From positions 1 through 23,809 of the IMG/VR virus record IMGVR_UViG_3300034104_003870: 23,809 bases of DNA. The stretch is one strand, 5' to 3'. The translations under genes were made by a program, and so were the position numbers. This stretch comes from a virus. This document shows positions 16,628-22,808 of this stretch, piece by piece (positions within the stretch are counted from its first letter, which is position 1; every line of letters begins with the position of its first letter). The notes beneath the pieces were generated by a model. The model was not told where the DNA came from and ran no database searches. It was given only the letters and a program-made list of their open reading frames with translations.

Positions 16628-18238
16628 TCAAGCATCTGGATTATAACTGCGCTTCCAGGCTGGCAACTTGTCTTCAACCCGGCGAACATAACGATCACGC
16701 TGTGCTGCCATTCGTTGTTGTGGTGTGCGGTTGTCCCAGGGTTCAGCAATGCCTTGCAGTGCTGCCAAGTAGGCGTAGCGGGCTGAGTCTATGCAGTCGT
16801 CTGGATCACTGAAACGACCCTTTTCATCCACGTGATAGTTCTGTGCTTCGTTCAGAAACTCTGTGCAGTTCTCATTGATGTAGAATGTGCCAAACTCCAG
16901 ACTCTGTCGCATGGCATTGATACCATAACTCTTGTGGTTGCTGCGTCGACCTTCAGAGTCAGGTGGATTCAGGATAGCACTCTGAACCACATTGAGTTCA
17001 TACTTTTCAAACAGTTGACGGATACTATCACTACTCATTGTGTAGCGTCCAGGTGTTGATGCATCAGCAGGCAGCACAATGGGTGTGCCAAACACTTCAG
17101 GGCGGAGCAAGTGGTTGATGTATTGGCTGGGCACTGCTTCTTCAACACCCTGAATCACAATCTGTTTGTGCAACCAGAATGTTTCTTCCCACGGATCCCA
17201 GTAGGCCAAGGTGATCACTGTTTTGTCGTTGACCAGTCCTAGATCCAGTGCAATGACCCGTTGGATATTTGGCATTTCGCGGAAGTTGAAATCACTAGGT
17301 TTATAGGTTGGCCAAGAGCGAAGTTGGAAAACAGCACCCTTGCCCATGATAGGCCGCCCTTGGATACGAGCCTCGCGTTCGTGCGGAAGATAATCTCGCT
17401 CCAGTTGGGCTCTGGTTGAGGCAAGTAGGAAGGGCTCTCCCCAAGGGTCATATTCGGGCACATCGTCCCAACTGACCCTAATATAGTCATAGCCCGACTC
17501 ACGATTCCAGAACTTGGAGACGAGTCCGTTAAGGCCTTTAAGCGGGGTAAAACTGCAGAGAACCATGCCTTGTGTTGTTGCAGTTCGGGTGACAATCTCA
17601 GAGAAGAAGTCATCTGGTGGTTGTTCATCAAATACCGCCAAGTCCAGTTTGAAACCCTGCAACTGGCGGACCTCCTGTGTGTAGTTAGCAAACAGCAAAT
17701 AACTGCGTCCACCAGAGGCGTGCAGTATCTCACAGCCTATGCAGTTAGCACCATCATTGCGCATGGTATCTGTCACAATGGCTGCACGTGGTATAGCACC
17801 AGTGCCCAGTTGTTGTTGCAGTTTGACATCGGGTGTGCCCAACAGTTCTTGTTGTAGCACAAGAGCAACCTGGCTCCAACCTTCACCAGCAACCATCACT
17901 GTGACAGGCCGGTCAAAGCGATGGCCTTGCCACCAGTCTGGATACTGTCCAGTAAGGTGCATGGCAGTTTCATAGCAGGTGCTTACTGTTTTACCAATAC
18001 GGTTGGCAGCAAGAATACCTCTACGGTCGTTCTGGGTAGTGAAGAATTTCAGCTGGTGTGCAAATGGTCTGAAGTATCGCAGTTGATTGAACTGCATGTC
18101 ATCAGCCACAGCAGTCACCAGGTCTTGTAGGCGTAGTTGTTGGTCTGTGGTCAGTGTCACATACTGAGCAGGCTCAATGTCGTGCTGATCACAAACCCAA
18201 CGCACAGCTCGACGCATTAGAACGCTGGGATTGATCAC
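16628..18238 (-). CDS. terL: Terminase large subunit
   Basis: A 536-residue ATPase-nuclease that cuts and pumps phage DNA into the prohead through the portal. The Walker A loop is AANRIGKT at residues about 77-84, the Walker B strand with catalytic acid is LAVFDEQ at 200-206, and coupling motif III is SFTP at 229-232. The nuclease part starts at VIALDLGLVNDKTVITLAYWD (Asp332 and Asp338) and ends with DPDDCIDSARYAYLAAL, giving the usual acidic metal cluster. Length is normal for the family. The start is GTG at 18238 with GGAG 8 nt upstream (GGAGTAAGTCGTG); the region is just after a small gene's stop. Confidence 0.96.
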   Translation of the reverse strand: MINPSVLMRRAVRWVCDQHDIEPAQYVTLTTDQQLRLQDLVTAVADDMQFNQLRYFRPFAHQLKFFTTQNDRRGILAANRIGKTVSTCYETAMHLTGQYPDWWQGHRFDRPVTVMVAGEGWSQVALVLQQELLGTPDVKLQQQLGTGAIPRAAIVTDTMRNDGANCIGCEILHASGGRSYLLFANYTQEVRQLQGFKLDLAVFDEQPPDDFFSEIVTRTATTQGMVLCSFTPLKGLNGLVSKFWNRESGYDYIRVSWDDVPEYDPWGEPFLLASTRAQLERDYLPHEREARIQGRPIMGKGAVFQLRSWPTYKPSDFNFREMPNIQRVIALDLGLVNDKTVITLAYWDPWEETFWLHKQIVIQGVEEAVPSQYINHLLRPEVFGTPIVLPADASTPGRYTMSSDSIRQLFEKYELNVVQSAILNPPDSEGRRSNHKSYGINAMRQSLEFGTFYINENCTEFLNEAQNYHVDEKGRFSDPDDCIDSARYAYLAALQGIAEPWDNRTPQQRMAAQRDRYVRRVEDKLPAWKRSYNPDA

Positions 18239-18241
18239 GAC

Positions 18242-18547
18242 TTACTCCCAGCTTTGGCGTATCAAGTCCAGGTGATACAGTGCTTGTGCTAGGTCAGCAA
18301 TCTCGTGTGTTGTTGCTGGCCATGTGTCAGGATCAGCAAGATCAGTGCCTTCTGGCTTGTTGAGGCAGTTCATGAGTCGTTCGTTGACCAGGCGCATTGA
18401 ATGCTGCAAGTATCCTGGAAACTTGATCACAAAGGCTTCGCGGTTTACGGCCATGACCTTTTGCTGGATCTTGGTGTCGACCACTCGTCGAGCCTCTGTG
18501 GCTGCTCGGATCTCAGCGTCACGCATCTGGGGAGTGATATCACTCAT
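18242..18547 (-). CDS. Small helical protein upstream of the large terminase
   Basis: A 101-residue, all-helical, charged protein (SDITPQMRDAEIRAATEARR, HSMRLVNERLMNCLNKPEG and a C-terminal ALYHLDLIRQSWE). ATG 18547 overlaps the preceding gene by 8 nt. The place just before the large terminase is classic for a small terminase, but no helix-turn-helix is evident and a better candidate lies at 20642-21007. Unassigned. Confidence 0.75.
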   Translation of the reverse strand: MSDITPQMRDAEIRAATEARRVVDTKIQQKVMAVNREAFVIKFPGYLQHSMRLVNERLMNCLNKPEGTDLADPDTWPATTHEIADLAQALYHLDLIRQSWE

Positions 18548-19319
18548 TGCCCAAGTCCCAGGGATTGATAGCAGCCTTCATGTCAAGACTGATAAAGTCT
18601 CGGTCCACATAACGCACCCATTGGTTGGAGTCATTGTAGCGGAATGTCTGCATCATGGCACGCAGTCTGCGGCCAATGGGAGTGAGTGTGCCATCTTCAC
18701 GCTGAACCAATTGTTCGCCTGTGCGTGGATCAACCCAACGAATGATTTCAGGACGCACTTTGCCCCACTTGTCAATCTTTTCACCATAAGGGCGTGGTTC
18801 AATAGGACCCAGCACTTCATAGGTGATTTCGCCTGTGCGATACTTGCGGAATGTGCAGTGCATCTTGCGACCCTGTGCGTGATATTCTGGATCACTATGT
18901 GGCACAAAGGCAGTGAAGAATTCGTTTTGCACTTCTGTGCGTGGTGGTAGGCTGGCCAGGCGTTCAGGCAAGGTTTTCATGGGCTCTTCAGGCACAAGAT
19001 CAGTCTTCTCCAGGTAAGGATTGTCTTTGCCCAGGTAAGCAGGATCAACTTCCGAACCGTTGAGCACATCCATGGCCACTTGGTATTTGAGTTTGTTTGA
19101 GCGACCTTTGAGGTTCAACACAATGCCAGTTTCGTCGAACACAAAGCGTTCAAGGTCTCGGGCAGTGGGAAAGTCAGTCATGAGGCCGTCCAGGTCATAT
19201 TCAACCTGGGTGGCCAATTGTTGCTCAAGATTTTTTTTTGGTGCTGCGGCCTTTGCGGGCTTTACAGTCTTGGAGGTGGGCTCTTCGTCAGCCCAAGGGT
19301 TGGTGGTTTGATCAGTCAT
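18540..19319 (-). CDS. Unknown protein upstream of the terminase block
   Basis: A 259-residue protein. An N-terminal Lys/Ala/Pro-rich linker (TVKPAKAAAPKK) precedes a region starting DLDGLMTDFPTARDLERFV. The middle has NEFFTAFVPHSDPEYHAQGR and TFRKYRTGEITYEVLGPIEP, and the end VRYVDRDFISLDMKAAINPW. No catalytic motif or membrane segment is clear. ATG 19319 has AAGGAACTGAT upstream and is the first gene after the terminator at 19345-19375. A run of nine A residues on the coding strand lies near residues 28-31 (AAG/AAA codons). Confidence 0.8.
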   Translation of the reverse strand: MTDQTTNPWADEEPTSKTVKPAKAAAPKKNLEQQLATQVEYDLDGLMTDFPTARDLERFVFDETGIVLNLKGRSNKLKYQVAMDVLNGSEVDPAYLGKDNPYLEKTDLVPEEPMKTLPERLASLPPRTEVQNEFFTAFVPHSDPEYHAQGRKMHCTFRKYRTGEITYEVLGPIEPRPYGEKIDKWGKVRPEIIRWVDPRTGEQLVQREDGTLTPIGRRLRAMMQTFRYNDSNQWVRYVDRDFISLDMKAAINPWDLGNE

Positions 19320-19344
19320 ATCAGTTCCTTACAGTTATAGATCA

Positions 19345-19375
19345 GAAAACAGCCAGTGCCCTGGGCACTGACTGT
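19345..19375 (-). terminator. Rho-independent terminator before the 259-residue gene
   Basis: On the minus strand ACAGTCAGTGCCC and GGGCACTGGCTGT pair over 13 bp with one G-U, around a single central A, then TTTTC follows. The loop is tight, so the innermost pairs probably open. It lies between the stop at 19387 and ATG 19319. Confidence 0.75.
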
Positions 19376-19386
19376 GAATAGGCTGT

Positions 19387-19647
19387 TTAGGCCTTGTTGC
19401 CTTTTGTAGGTCCTCGTCCCACATTTACCATGGGTTTGAGTCCTTCCACTGCGGCGTCGCGGAAGCCTTTCATTTTGCGGCCACGGTTGGCCACAGCGTC
19501 ACTTACCATGTCAGCAAGAGCACTGCGTTCATTACCAGATTTGGCTTTGGCTGTCATGAACTGTTCACGCTTGCTTGCAGTACCAGCGTTGCCTGTTGTG
19601 GGTCCACGCTTTTGGTTGATGGGTTTAGATTCTGGATTGGTTTTCAT
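19387..19647 (-). CDS. Small basic protein with two RGPTxGN motifs
   Basis: An 86-residue basic protein. It carries QKRGPTTGN near the N-terminus (about residues 13-21) and VNVGRGPTKGN at the C-terminus; the neighbour at 20026-20481 carries VNFGRGPTRGN. The middle is helical (ANRGRKMKGFRDAAVEGLKP). ATG 19647 has AAGGAACAACA upstream. The motif may bind another phage component or nucleic acid; no family is recognised. Confidence 0.75.
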   Translation of the reverse strand: MKTNPESKPINQKRGPTTGNAGTASKREQFMTAKAKSGNERSALADMVSDAVANRGRKMKGFRDAAVEGLKPMVNVGRGPTKGNKA

Positions 19648-19656
19648 TGTTGTTCC

Positions 19657-20010
19657 TTACTTGTACTGTGTCACGCCAGGTGTCACAAACACATTGCCTG
19701 TGGCACTGTCGCCAGCAGCACTTAGATACACAGGCCCAGTGCGGTAGTGTGAGTCAATGCCAATCATGGCATAACCAAACGGTGCGATCACTGTGCCTAT
19801 GCCATTGGCTCCTGATGTAGGGATGCTGGCGTTGGTGTCCAGTGGATCAAAACTCACATTGACCACAACCACATTGGCAGTGTCTGGGTTCACAACATAC
19901 AGCACATTGGGCACGCCTAACGCACCCATGTCCAGGGTCACGCTGTTGTCTGTTGAGTCATCAGTGTAGGGCAGTATCACTGATGGACCTTGGGGGATAA
20001 ATGGGATCAT
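19657..20010 (-). CDS. Beta-rich small protein, possible head decoration or fibre protein
   Basis: A 117-residue protein with alternating hydrophobic residues (VILPYTDDSTDNSVTLDMGA, VLYVVNPDTANVVVVNVSFD, ATGNVFVTPGVTQYK), a pattern of an all-beta sandwich. No Cys. AGGAACC lies upstream of ATG 20010. Decoration or minor virion proteins look like this, but the assignment is by composition only. Confidence 0.72.
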   Translation of the reverse strand: MIPFIPQGPSVILPYTDDSTDNSVTLDMGALGVPNVLYVVNPDTANVVVVNVSFDPLDTNASIPTSGANGIGTVIAPFGYAMIGIDSHYRTGPVYLSAAGDSATGNVFVTPGVTQYK

Positions 20011-20025
20011 GGTGTCAGGTTCCTA

Positions 20026-20481
20026 TTAGTATTGCTTCTTGGGGCCATAGTTGATGCCTTCGGTGCTGCCTGGGGCAACAGGACGACTACCACGACTTGT
20101 GGCACCATAACTTGTGCCGCCACCTTGACCAATACGAATGTTGTCAGGTGCGGGCTTGCGTACTTGTGTGCCACCTGCACCACGGTCTTGATGACCACGG
20201 TTGATGTTGTCGCGTACACTGCCTTGTGCGGGCACTGCGGGCAGGGCTGATGTGGGAGGACGACGACCTTTGTCTTTGGTCACTGAAGCACCCAAGTTCT
20301 TTGGAGTGTCGCACATGCCGTCGTTGCCTCGGGTGGGGCCACGACCAAAGTTTACTTCACGACCATCATTAGAGTGTCCTGACCACTTGTTGTGTGCAAA
20401 CTTTGAACTGCGGCTGGGGCTCATGCTTTCCATGCCATCAAAATTCAAGTTGGTATCTCGTTGTGTACCTGCTGGTTTCAT
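20026..20481 (-). CDS. Disordered Gly/Arg/Pro-rich protein with RGPTxGN motif
   Basis: A 151-residue protein, strongly enriched in Gly, Arg, Ser, Asn and Pro, thus likely disordered. It holds REVNFGRGPTRGNDG at about residues 41-55, the motif shared with the gene at 19387-19647. The C-terminal part is Gly-rich (IGQGGGTSYGATSRGSRP). The ATG at 20481 overlaps the stop of the 51-residue gene (ATGA). Unknown role; possibly nucleic-acid or capsid-interior binding. Confidence 0.75.
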   Translation of the reverse strand: MKPAGTQRDTNLNFDGMESMSPSRSSKFAHNKWSGHSNDGREVNFGRGPTRGNDGMCDTPKNLGASVTKDKGRRPPTSALPAVPAQGSVRDNINRGHQDRGAGGTQVRKPAPDNIRIGQGGGTSYGATSRGSRPVAPGSTEGINYGPKKQY

Positions 20482-20633
20482 TTTTGTTTTCCTTTTGACT
20501 TCGAAGTCTTTGCTGCCGATCGCTTGGTGGCATACGCGATAGCCACAGCCTGACGAGGCGGTTTCCCCGCTGCGATTTCTGTCTTGACATTTTTGTCAAA
20601 CGCTTGTTTTGATTTGGACTTTATCAACGGCAT
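20478..20633 (-). CDS. 51-residue basic protein (MPLIKS type)
   Basis: A short frame from ATG 20633: starts MPLIKSKSKQAFDKNV, continues EIAAGKPPRQAVAIAYATKR and ends in a Lys/Ser-rich tail. Short basic proteins with the pattern MPLxKSxSxxAxxxN-(x)n-GKPxxQAVAIAY are common in phages and some bacteria; role unknown to me. The stop overlaps the next ATG (ATGA). CTAAATA lies 5 nt before the start and there is no Shine-Dalgarno. Confidence 0.88.
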   Translation of the reverse strand: MPLIKSKSKQAFDKNVKTEIAAGKPPRQAVAIAYATKRSAAKTSKSKGKQK

Positions 20634-20638
20634 ATGAT

Positions 20639-20645
20639 TATTTAG
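20639..20645 (-). promoter_or_regulatory. CTAAATA box, 5 nt before ATG of the 51-residue gene
   Basis: Minus-strand CTAAATA, then ATCAT, then ATG 20633. It overlaps the TAA of the previous gene. No ribosome site lies between box and start. Confidence 0.45.
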
Positions 20646-21007
20646 TGTTTCTTGGCTATACCAGCTATTTGGGCTATGGCTTCTGCAAAAGCTGCTGATT
20701 TTTGTGCCACTGTGTCTGCACTGTCTACTGTGGTCACTTCAGTTTTGTCAGCAATCATCTTGTTCATGAATGCTTTGTCGTAGTCGCGAACACCATTCCA
20801 GTCTTCACGAGCAATGGCTTGAACATAGTTCTGTGCCAGGAGTTCACCATAGGGGCGACCAGCCGTGGTGTGTATGGTGGTCATGAGTTCTTCAATCCGG
20901 ATCTTGTTGGTTGATCCTACGGGACGGCCAGCACCTTTGCGAGCACCACCACGACTGGGTGCCTTCTTACGCACTTTTGGTTGATCTGATTGTTTTTCCG
21001 TTGTCAT
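20642..21007 (-). CDS. Candidate terminase small subunit (AT-hook-like N-terminus)
   Basis: A 121-residue protein. The N-terminus is basic and has SRGGARKGAGRPVGSTNK at about residues 18-35, a GAGRPxGS pattern that is frequent at the start of phage small terminases and resembles an AT-hook; small terminases bind the packaging site. The rest is helical (IRIEELMTTIHTTAG, ending AEAIAQIAGIAKKH). The ATG at 21007 is preferred over an upstream in-frame start at 21028, because the CTAAATA box lies 5 nt before it. Distance to the large terminase (about 2.4 kb) is larger than usual. A plain DNA-binding regulator is the alternative. Confidence 0.72.
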   Translation of the reverse strand: MTTEKQSDQPKVRKKAPSRGGARKGAGRPVGSTNKIRIEELMTTIHTTAGRPYGELLAQNYVQAIAREDWNGVRDYDKAFMNKMIADKTEVTTVDSADTVAQKSAAFAEAIAQIAGIAKKH

Positions 21008-21012
21008 GCAGA

Positions 21013-21019
21013 TATTTAG
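21013..21019 (-). promoter_or_regulatory. CTAAATA box, 5 nt before ATG 21007
   Basis: Minus-strand CTAAATA, then TCTGC, then ATG. It directly follows the terminator at 21027-21051 and lies in a true intergenic gap, so chance overlap with a stop codon does not apply. Confidence 0.55.
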
Positions 21020-21026
21020 CGGAAAC

Positions 21027-21051
21027 AAAAAAGCCCTGCGTTTAACAGGGC
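21027..21051 (-). terminator. Rho-independent terminator before the late block
   Basis: On the minus strand GCCCTG, a 7-nt loop and CAGGGC, then TTTTTT. It stands 24 nt after the stop of the 66-residue gene and 8 nt before the CTAAATA box. Confidence 0.88.
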
Positions 21052-21074
21052 CAAAACCTATAAACAGGGAGGCT

Positions 21075-21275
21075 TTAGGTTTTCTTCATTTTCATTGTTT
21101 CCATAATCCATACACGATTATCTTCAATGCCTGCTTGAATGTCATCAAGACTTTTGCCAAGAGCCAGTTCGTGATTGATAAATTCTGTTGGTTCTACATT
21201 GTTTGAAATGTCGTCGTATGATCTCATTAGCAATGCTTTGTATTCTAATAGTTGTTCTTGTGTGCGTTCTGTCAT
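21075..21275 (-). CDS. Small acidic protein of unknown function
   Basis: A 66-residue helical protein (MTERTQEQLLEYKALLMRSY, then ELALGKSLDDIQAGIEDN). ATG 21275 has AAAGGAATTAAA upstream. It follows the 103-residue gene and a GAAA-loop hairpin and precedes a terminator, so it probably ends an early or middle transcript started at 21660-21688. No family recognised. Confidence 0.75.
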   Translation of the reverse strand: MTERTQEQLLEYKALLMRSYDDISNNVEPTEFINHELALGKSLDDIQAGIEDNRVWIMETMKMKKT

Positions 21276-21292
21276 TTTAATTCCTTTGTAGG

Positions 21293-21310
21293 AAAGCCCT
21301 TTCGGGCTTT
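21293..21310. terminator. Terminator-like hairpin between two small minus genes
   Basis: AAAGCCC and GGGCTTT (7 bp) pair around a 4-nt loop (TTTC on plus, GAAA on minus). The plus side runs into GTTTTATTT and would stop antisense readthrough; on minus it is followed by only CCTAC, so it would be a weak attenuator or stabilising stem between the 103- and 66-residue genes. Confidence 0.6.
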
Positions 21311-21313
21311 GTT

Positions 21314-21625
21314 TTATTTCTTTCTAACTATTACGCTGAACTCGTAATGGTCCAGGATATCAGCAGGACCAAGACTACTGTGTGCAATCCTGGGATCTAC
21401 TTTGTCTTCAGGGAAGGCCTTTTGGGCTGCTTCATACAAGAACTTTAGTTGGTTCCTGTATTCTTGTTCTACTGATTCAAGATATGCTTTGGCTGATTTA
21501 TCATGCTTGGCATCTTGTTTGACCATTTCTAACTTGGTAAAAGTTTTGAGAACTGGTGTGATAAAATCAACAACGCGACTGTTGTCTTTCATGATATCTA
21601 ATGTGATGTCTTGTGGTGTTTGCAT
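21314..21625 (-). CDS. Small helical protein, likely early
   Basis: A 103-residue, charged, mostly helical protein (QDITLDIMKDNSRVVDFITP, LESVEQEYRNQLKFLYEAAQ, C-terminal HYEFSVIVRKK). ATG 21625 has a strong AGGAGG ribosome site and a near-perfect sigma70 promoter 35-63 nt upstream, unlike the late genes. This suggests transcription by host polymerase soon after infection. The function is unknown; host-takeover or regulatory roles are guesses. Confidence 0.82.
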   Translation of the reverse strand: MQTPQDITLDIMKDNSRVVDFITPVLKTFTKLEMVKQDAKHDKSAKAYLESVEQEYRNQLKFLYEAAQKAFPEDKVDPRIAHSSLGPADILDHYEFSVIVRKK

Positions 21626-21659
21626 TGTAAGCCTCCTGTTTGTTTAACAATGTGTAGTA

Positions 21660-21688
21660 ATTATAGCATGAGTTTGAATACTGGTCAA
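21660..21688 (-). promoter_or_regulatory. Sigma70 promoter for the 103-residue gene
   Basis: On the minus strand TTGACC (21688-21683), a 17-nt spacer and TATAAT (21665-21660), with TGC before the -10 giving an extended -10. The -10 is perfect and the -35 differs by one base from TTGACA. Points left to ATG 21625, and is divergent from the plus gene at 21710. Confidence 0.85.
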
Positions 21689-21698
21689 CACATTTTGG

Positions 21699-21705
21699 TT
21701 AAATA
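21699..21705 (+). promoter_or_regulatory. TTAAATA late-promoter-like box, 4 nt before ATG
   Basis: Plus-strand TTAAATA, then CACC, then ATG 21710. No Shine-Dalgarno between. It is a plus-strand variant of the minus-strand boxes and shows that the pattern tracks gene direction. Confidence 0.4.
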
Positions 21706-21709
21706 CACC

Positions 21710-22051
21710 ATGCCCAATTCAACACCAGTTCGCACACCCCTAGGTACCTTTGCCAGTGCAGCACAGGCAGCACGAGCACATCACTGTGATCGCTCAACCA
21801 TATTGAATCGTGTTCACGCTGATCCTGAAAACTATGTCATGGTTGTTCGTGAGCCTAGACTGCCTGTGCTGAAATCCATCTCCAATCCCAGTTGGCGTCA
21901 CTACTACAGTCTGGATCACGACGGTCGTGATGCTTGGTATCAGGCCTGGTGTAGGGCTGCTGACCTGGATCCTGATTCAGAAGCAGGAGGCAATGCTTTT
22001 TTTGATGCCTTGGATGCAGCAGCGGAGGCATCAGATGTGGAATCGAATTGA
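21710..22051 (+). CDS. Small DNA-binding-like protein (TPLGTF domain)
   Basis: A 113-residue protein. Residues about 8-45 (VRTPLGTFASAAQAARAHHCD, then RSTILNRVHADPENY) resemble the short repeat-type helix-turn-helix domains (NUMOD1-like) found in phage proteins and homing nucleases: a TPLGxF strand, then helices with a DRSTI recognition-like segment. No nuclease motif is present. The C-terminus is acidic (LDHDGRDAWYQAW ... DALDAAAEASDVESN). ATG 21710 is chosen for the TTAAATA box 4 nt upstream; a longer start at 21611 would lie across the divergent promoter. It may be a regulator of the adjacent early gene. Confidence 0.75.
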   Translation: MPNSTPVRTPLGTFASAAQAARAHHCDRSTILNRVHADPENYVMVVREPRLPVLKSISNPSWRHYYSLDHDGRDAWYQAWCRAADLDPDSEAGGNAFFDALDAAAEASDVESN

Positions 22052-22157
22052 ACCTGTGTTGGATAAACTAATTGAACTTTGGAGTAGACCCGTGAGTTAT
22101 GTTTGGATGAGTGTTATTATTGGCATCATTGCCGCTGTACAAAACTGGCCAGTATGA
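22035..22157 (+). CDS. 40-residue membrane protein
   Basis: From ATG 22035, with CGGAGG 7 nt upstream, an open frame of 40 residues: MWNRIEPVLDKLIELWSRP followed by VSYVWMSVIIGIIAAVQNW, one likely membrane segment. It overlaps the previous gene by 17 nt and its TGA overlaps the next ATG (ATGA). Small membrane proteins in phages often act in lysis or host-membrane modification, but nothing here proves it. Confidence 0.65.
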   Translation: MWNRIEPVLDKLIELWSRPVSYVWMSVIIGIIAAVQNWPV

Positions 22158-22501
22158 AACTGCCCAGACTGAAAAATTACTTTGTGGCAGTGCCTCCGGA
22201 CCTGTACACAGAGTTTGAAACTACTCGTGTGCTGCCTGTCACGCCCTTGACTGTGGACATGATGTCAGGCACTGTGCGTGGGCGACCCTCGTGGTATTTG
22301 GCAGCACAACCAGATCTTGCTGACAACATAGTGCGTGAGCAGTATCGTTATGGTGGTGTGGTGTATATTTTGAGAGTGCCTGCTGCGTGTGTGGATCGAA
22401 ATCAACTGCGAACACTTGAAGGATCTGATCAAGTTTGGCAATACAATCATGCTCTATCCATACCCCAATGTGCTGTGTATAGATACGAAACGCAGAAATA
22501 A
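22154..22501 (+). CDS. Unknown small protein, weakly ADP-ribosyltransferase-like
   Basis: A 115-residue protein with ATG 22154 overlapping the upstream TGA. The order of segments (NYFVAVPPDLYTEFETTRVL, SWYLAAQPDLADNIV, GGVVYILRVPAACV, SIPQCAVYRYE) recalls short ADP-ribosyltransferase or KptA-like folds, where an N-terminal H-x-T-type strand, a YL strand with Ala-rich helix and a VVxxxV strand occur. The catalytic residues of those families are not clearly present, so this is only a weak resemblance. Confidence 0.75.
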   Translation: MKLPRLKNYFVAVPPDLYTEFETTRVLPVTPLTVDMMSGTVRGRPSWYLAAQPDLADNIVREQYRYGGVVYILRVPAACVDRNQLRTLEGSDQVWQYNHALSIPQCAVYRYETQK

Positions 22502-22509
22502 AAGTCCGG

Positions 22510-22559
22510 TGCCGTAGGCATGGTAGATCCTGGGTGGGGGATTGCCGGCAGACCCACCC
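22510..22559 (+). other. Hairpin-rich gap between plus-strand genes
   Basis: Contains TGCC-GTA-GGCA at 22510-22520 and GGGTGGG (22532-22538) paired with CCCACCC (22553-22559). No U-run follows, so it is not a standard Rho-independent terminator. It may shape the 3' end of the upstream transcript or the start of the next. Confidence 0.5.
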
Positions 22560-22569
22560 ACCCCTGAGT

Positions 22570-22576
22570 GTAAATA
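22570..22576 (+). promoter_or_regulatory. GTAAATA late-promoter-like box, 4 nt before ATG
   Basis: Plus-strand GTAAATA, then TGCT, then ATG 22581. No ribosome site lies between. Confidence 0.4.
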
Positions 22577-22580
22577 TGCT

Positions 22581-22808
22581 ATGTTTATCACTGTTCAGAC
22601 CATATATCGTCGACGACGCACAGATCCTGCCAGTTGGCACTACGGCATCACGCGAACACAACCCTTGGATCCCGAGGTTGTGGCTTGGTATCAACGCTGG
22701 CTTCAAACTCAATCTGCCAAGGAGTTCCAGCACACAGCCGATTCCAACGGCCCAGCATTGCTTCGGGTAGATCTCGCCCGTGTGCCAACTGATCAATCAT
22801 GTCTGTGA
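22581..22808 (+). CDS. 75-residue basic protein, antisense overlap with the next minus gene
   Basis: The frame from ATG 22581 encodes MFITVQTIYRRRRTDPASWH, then DPEVVAWYQRWLQ and ALLRVDLARVP near the end. The ATG with a GTAAATA box 4 nt upstream is preferred over an earlier in-frame start at 22542. The last 161 nt lie opposite the end of the minus gene at 22648-23052, and both frames read like protein there. No family recognised. Confidence 0.6.
   Translation: MFITVQTIYRRRRTDPASWHYGITRTQPLDPEVVAWYQRWLQTQSAKEFQHTADSNGPALLRVDLARVPTDQSCL

Noticed and set aside
18324-18950. Plus frame of 208 codons
   Set aside because: Antisense to two well-supported minus genes with ribosome sites and start-stop overlap.
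22239-22796. Minus frame of 185 codons
   Set aside because: It lies opposite two plus frames with better starts; its sequence is Cys/His/Ser-rich without protein-like pattern.
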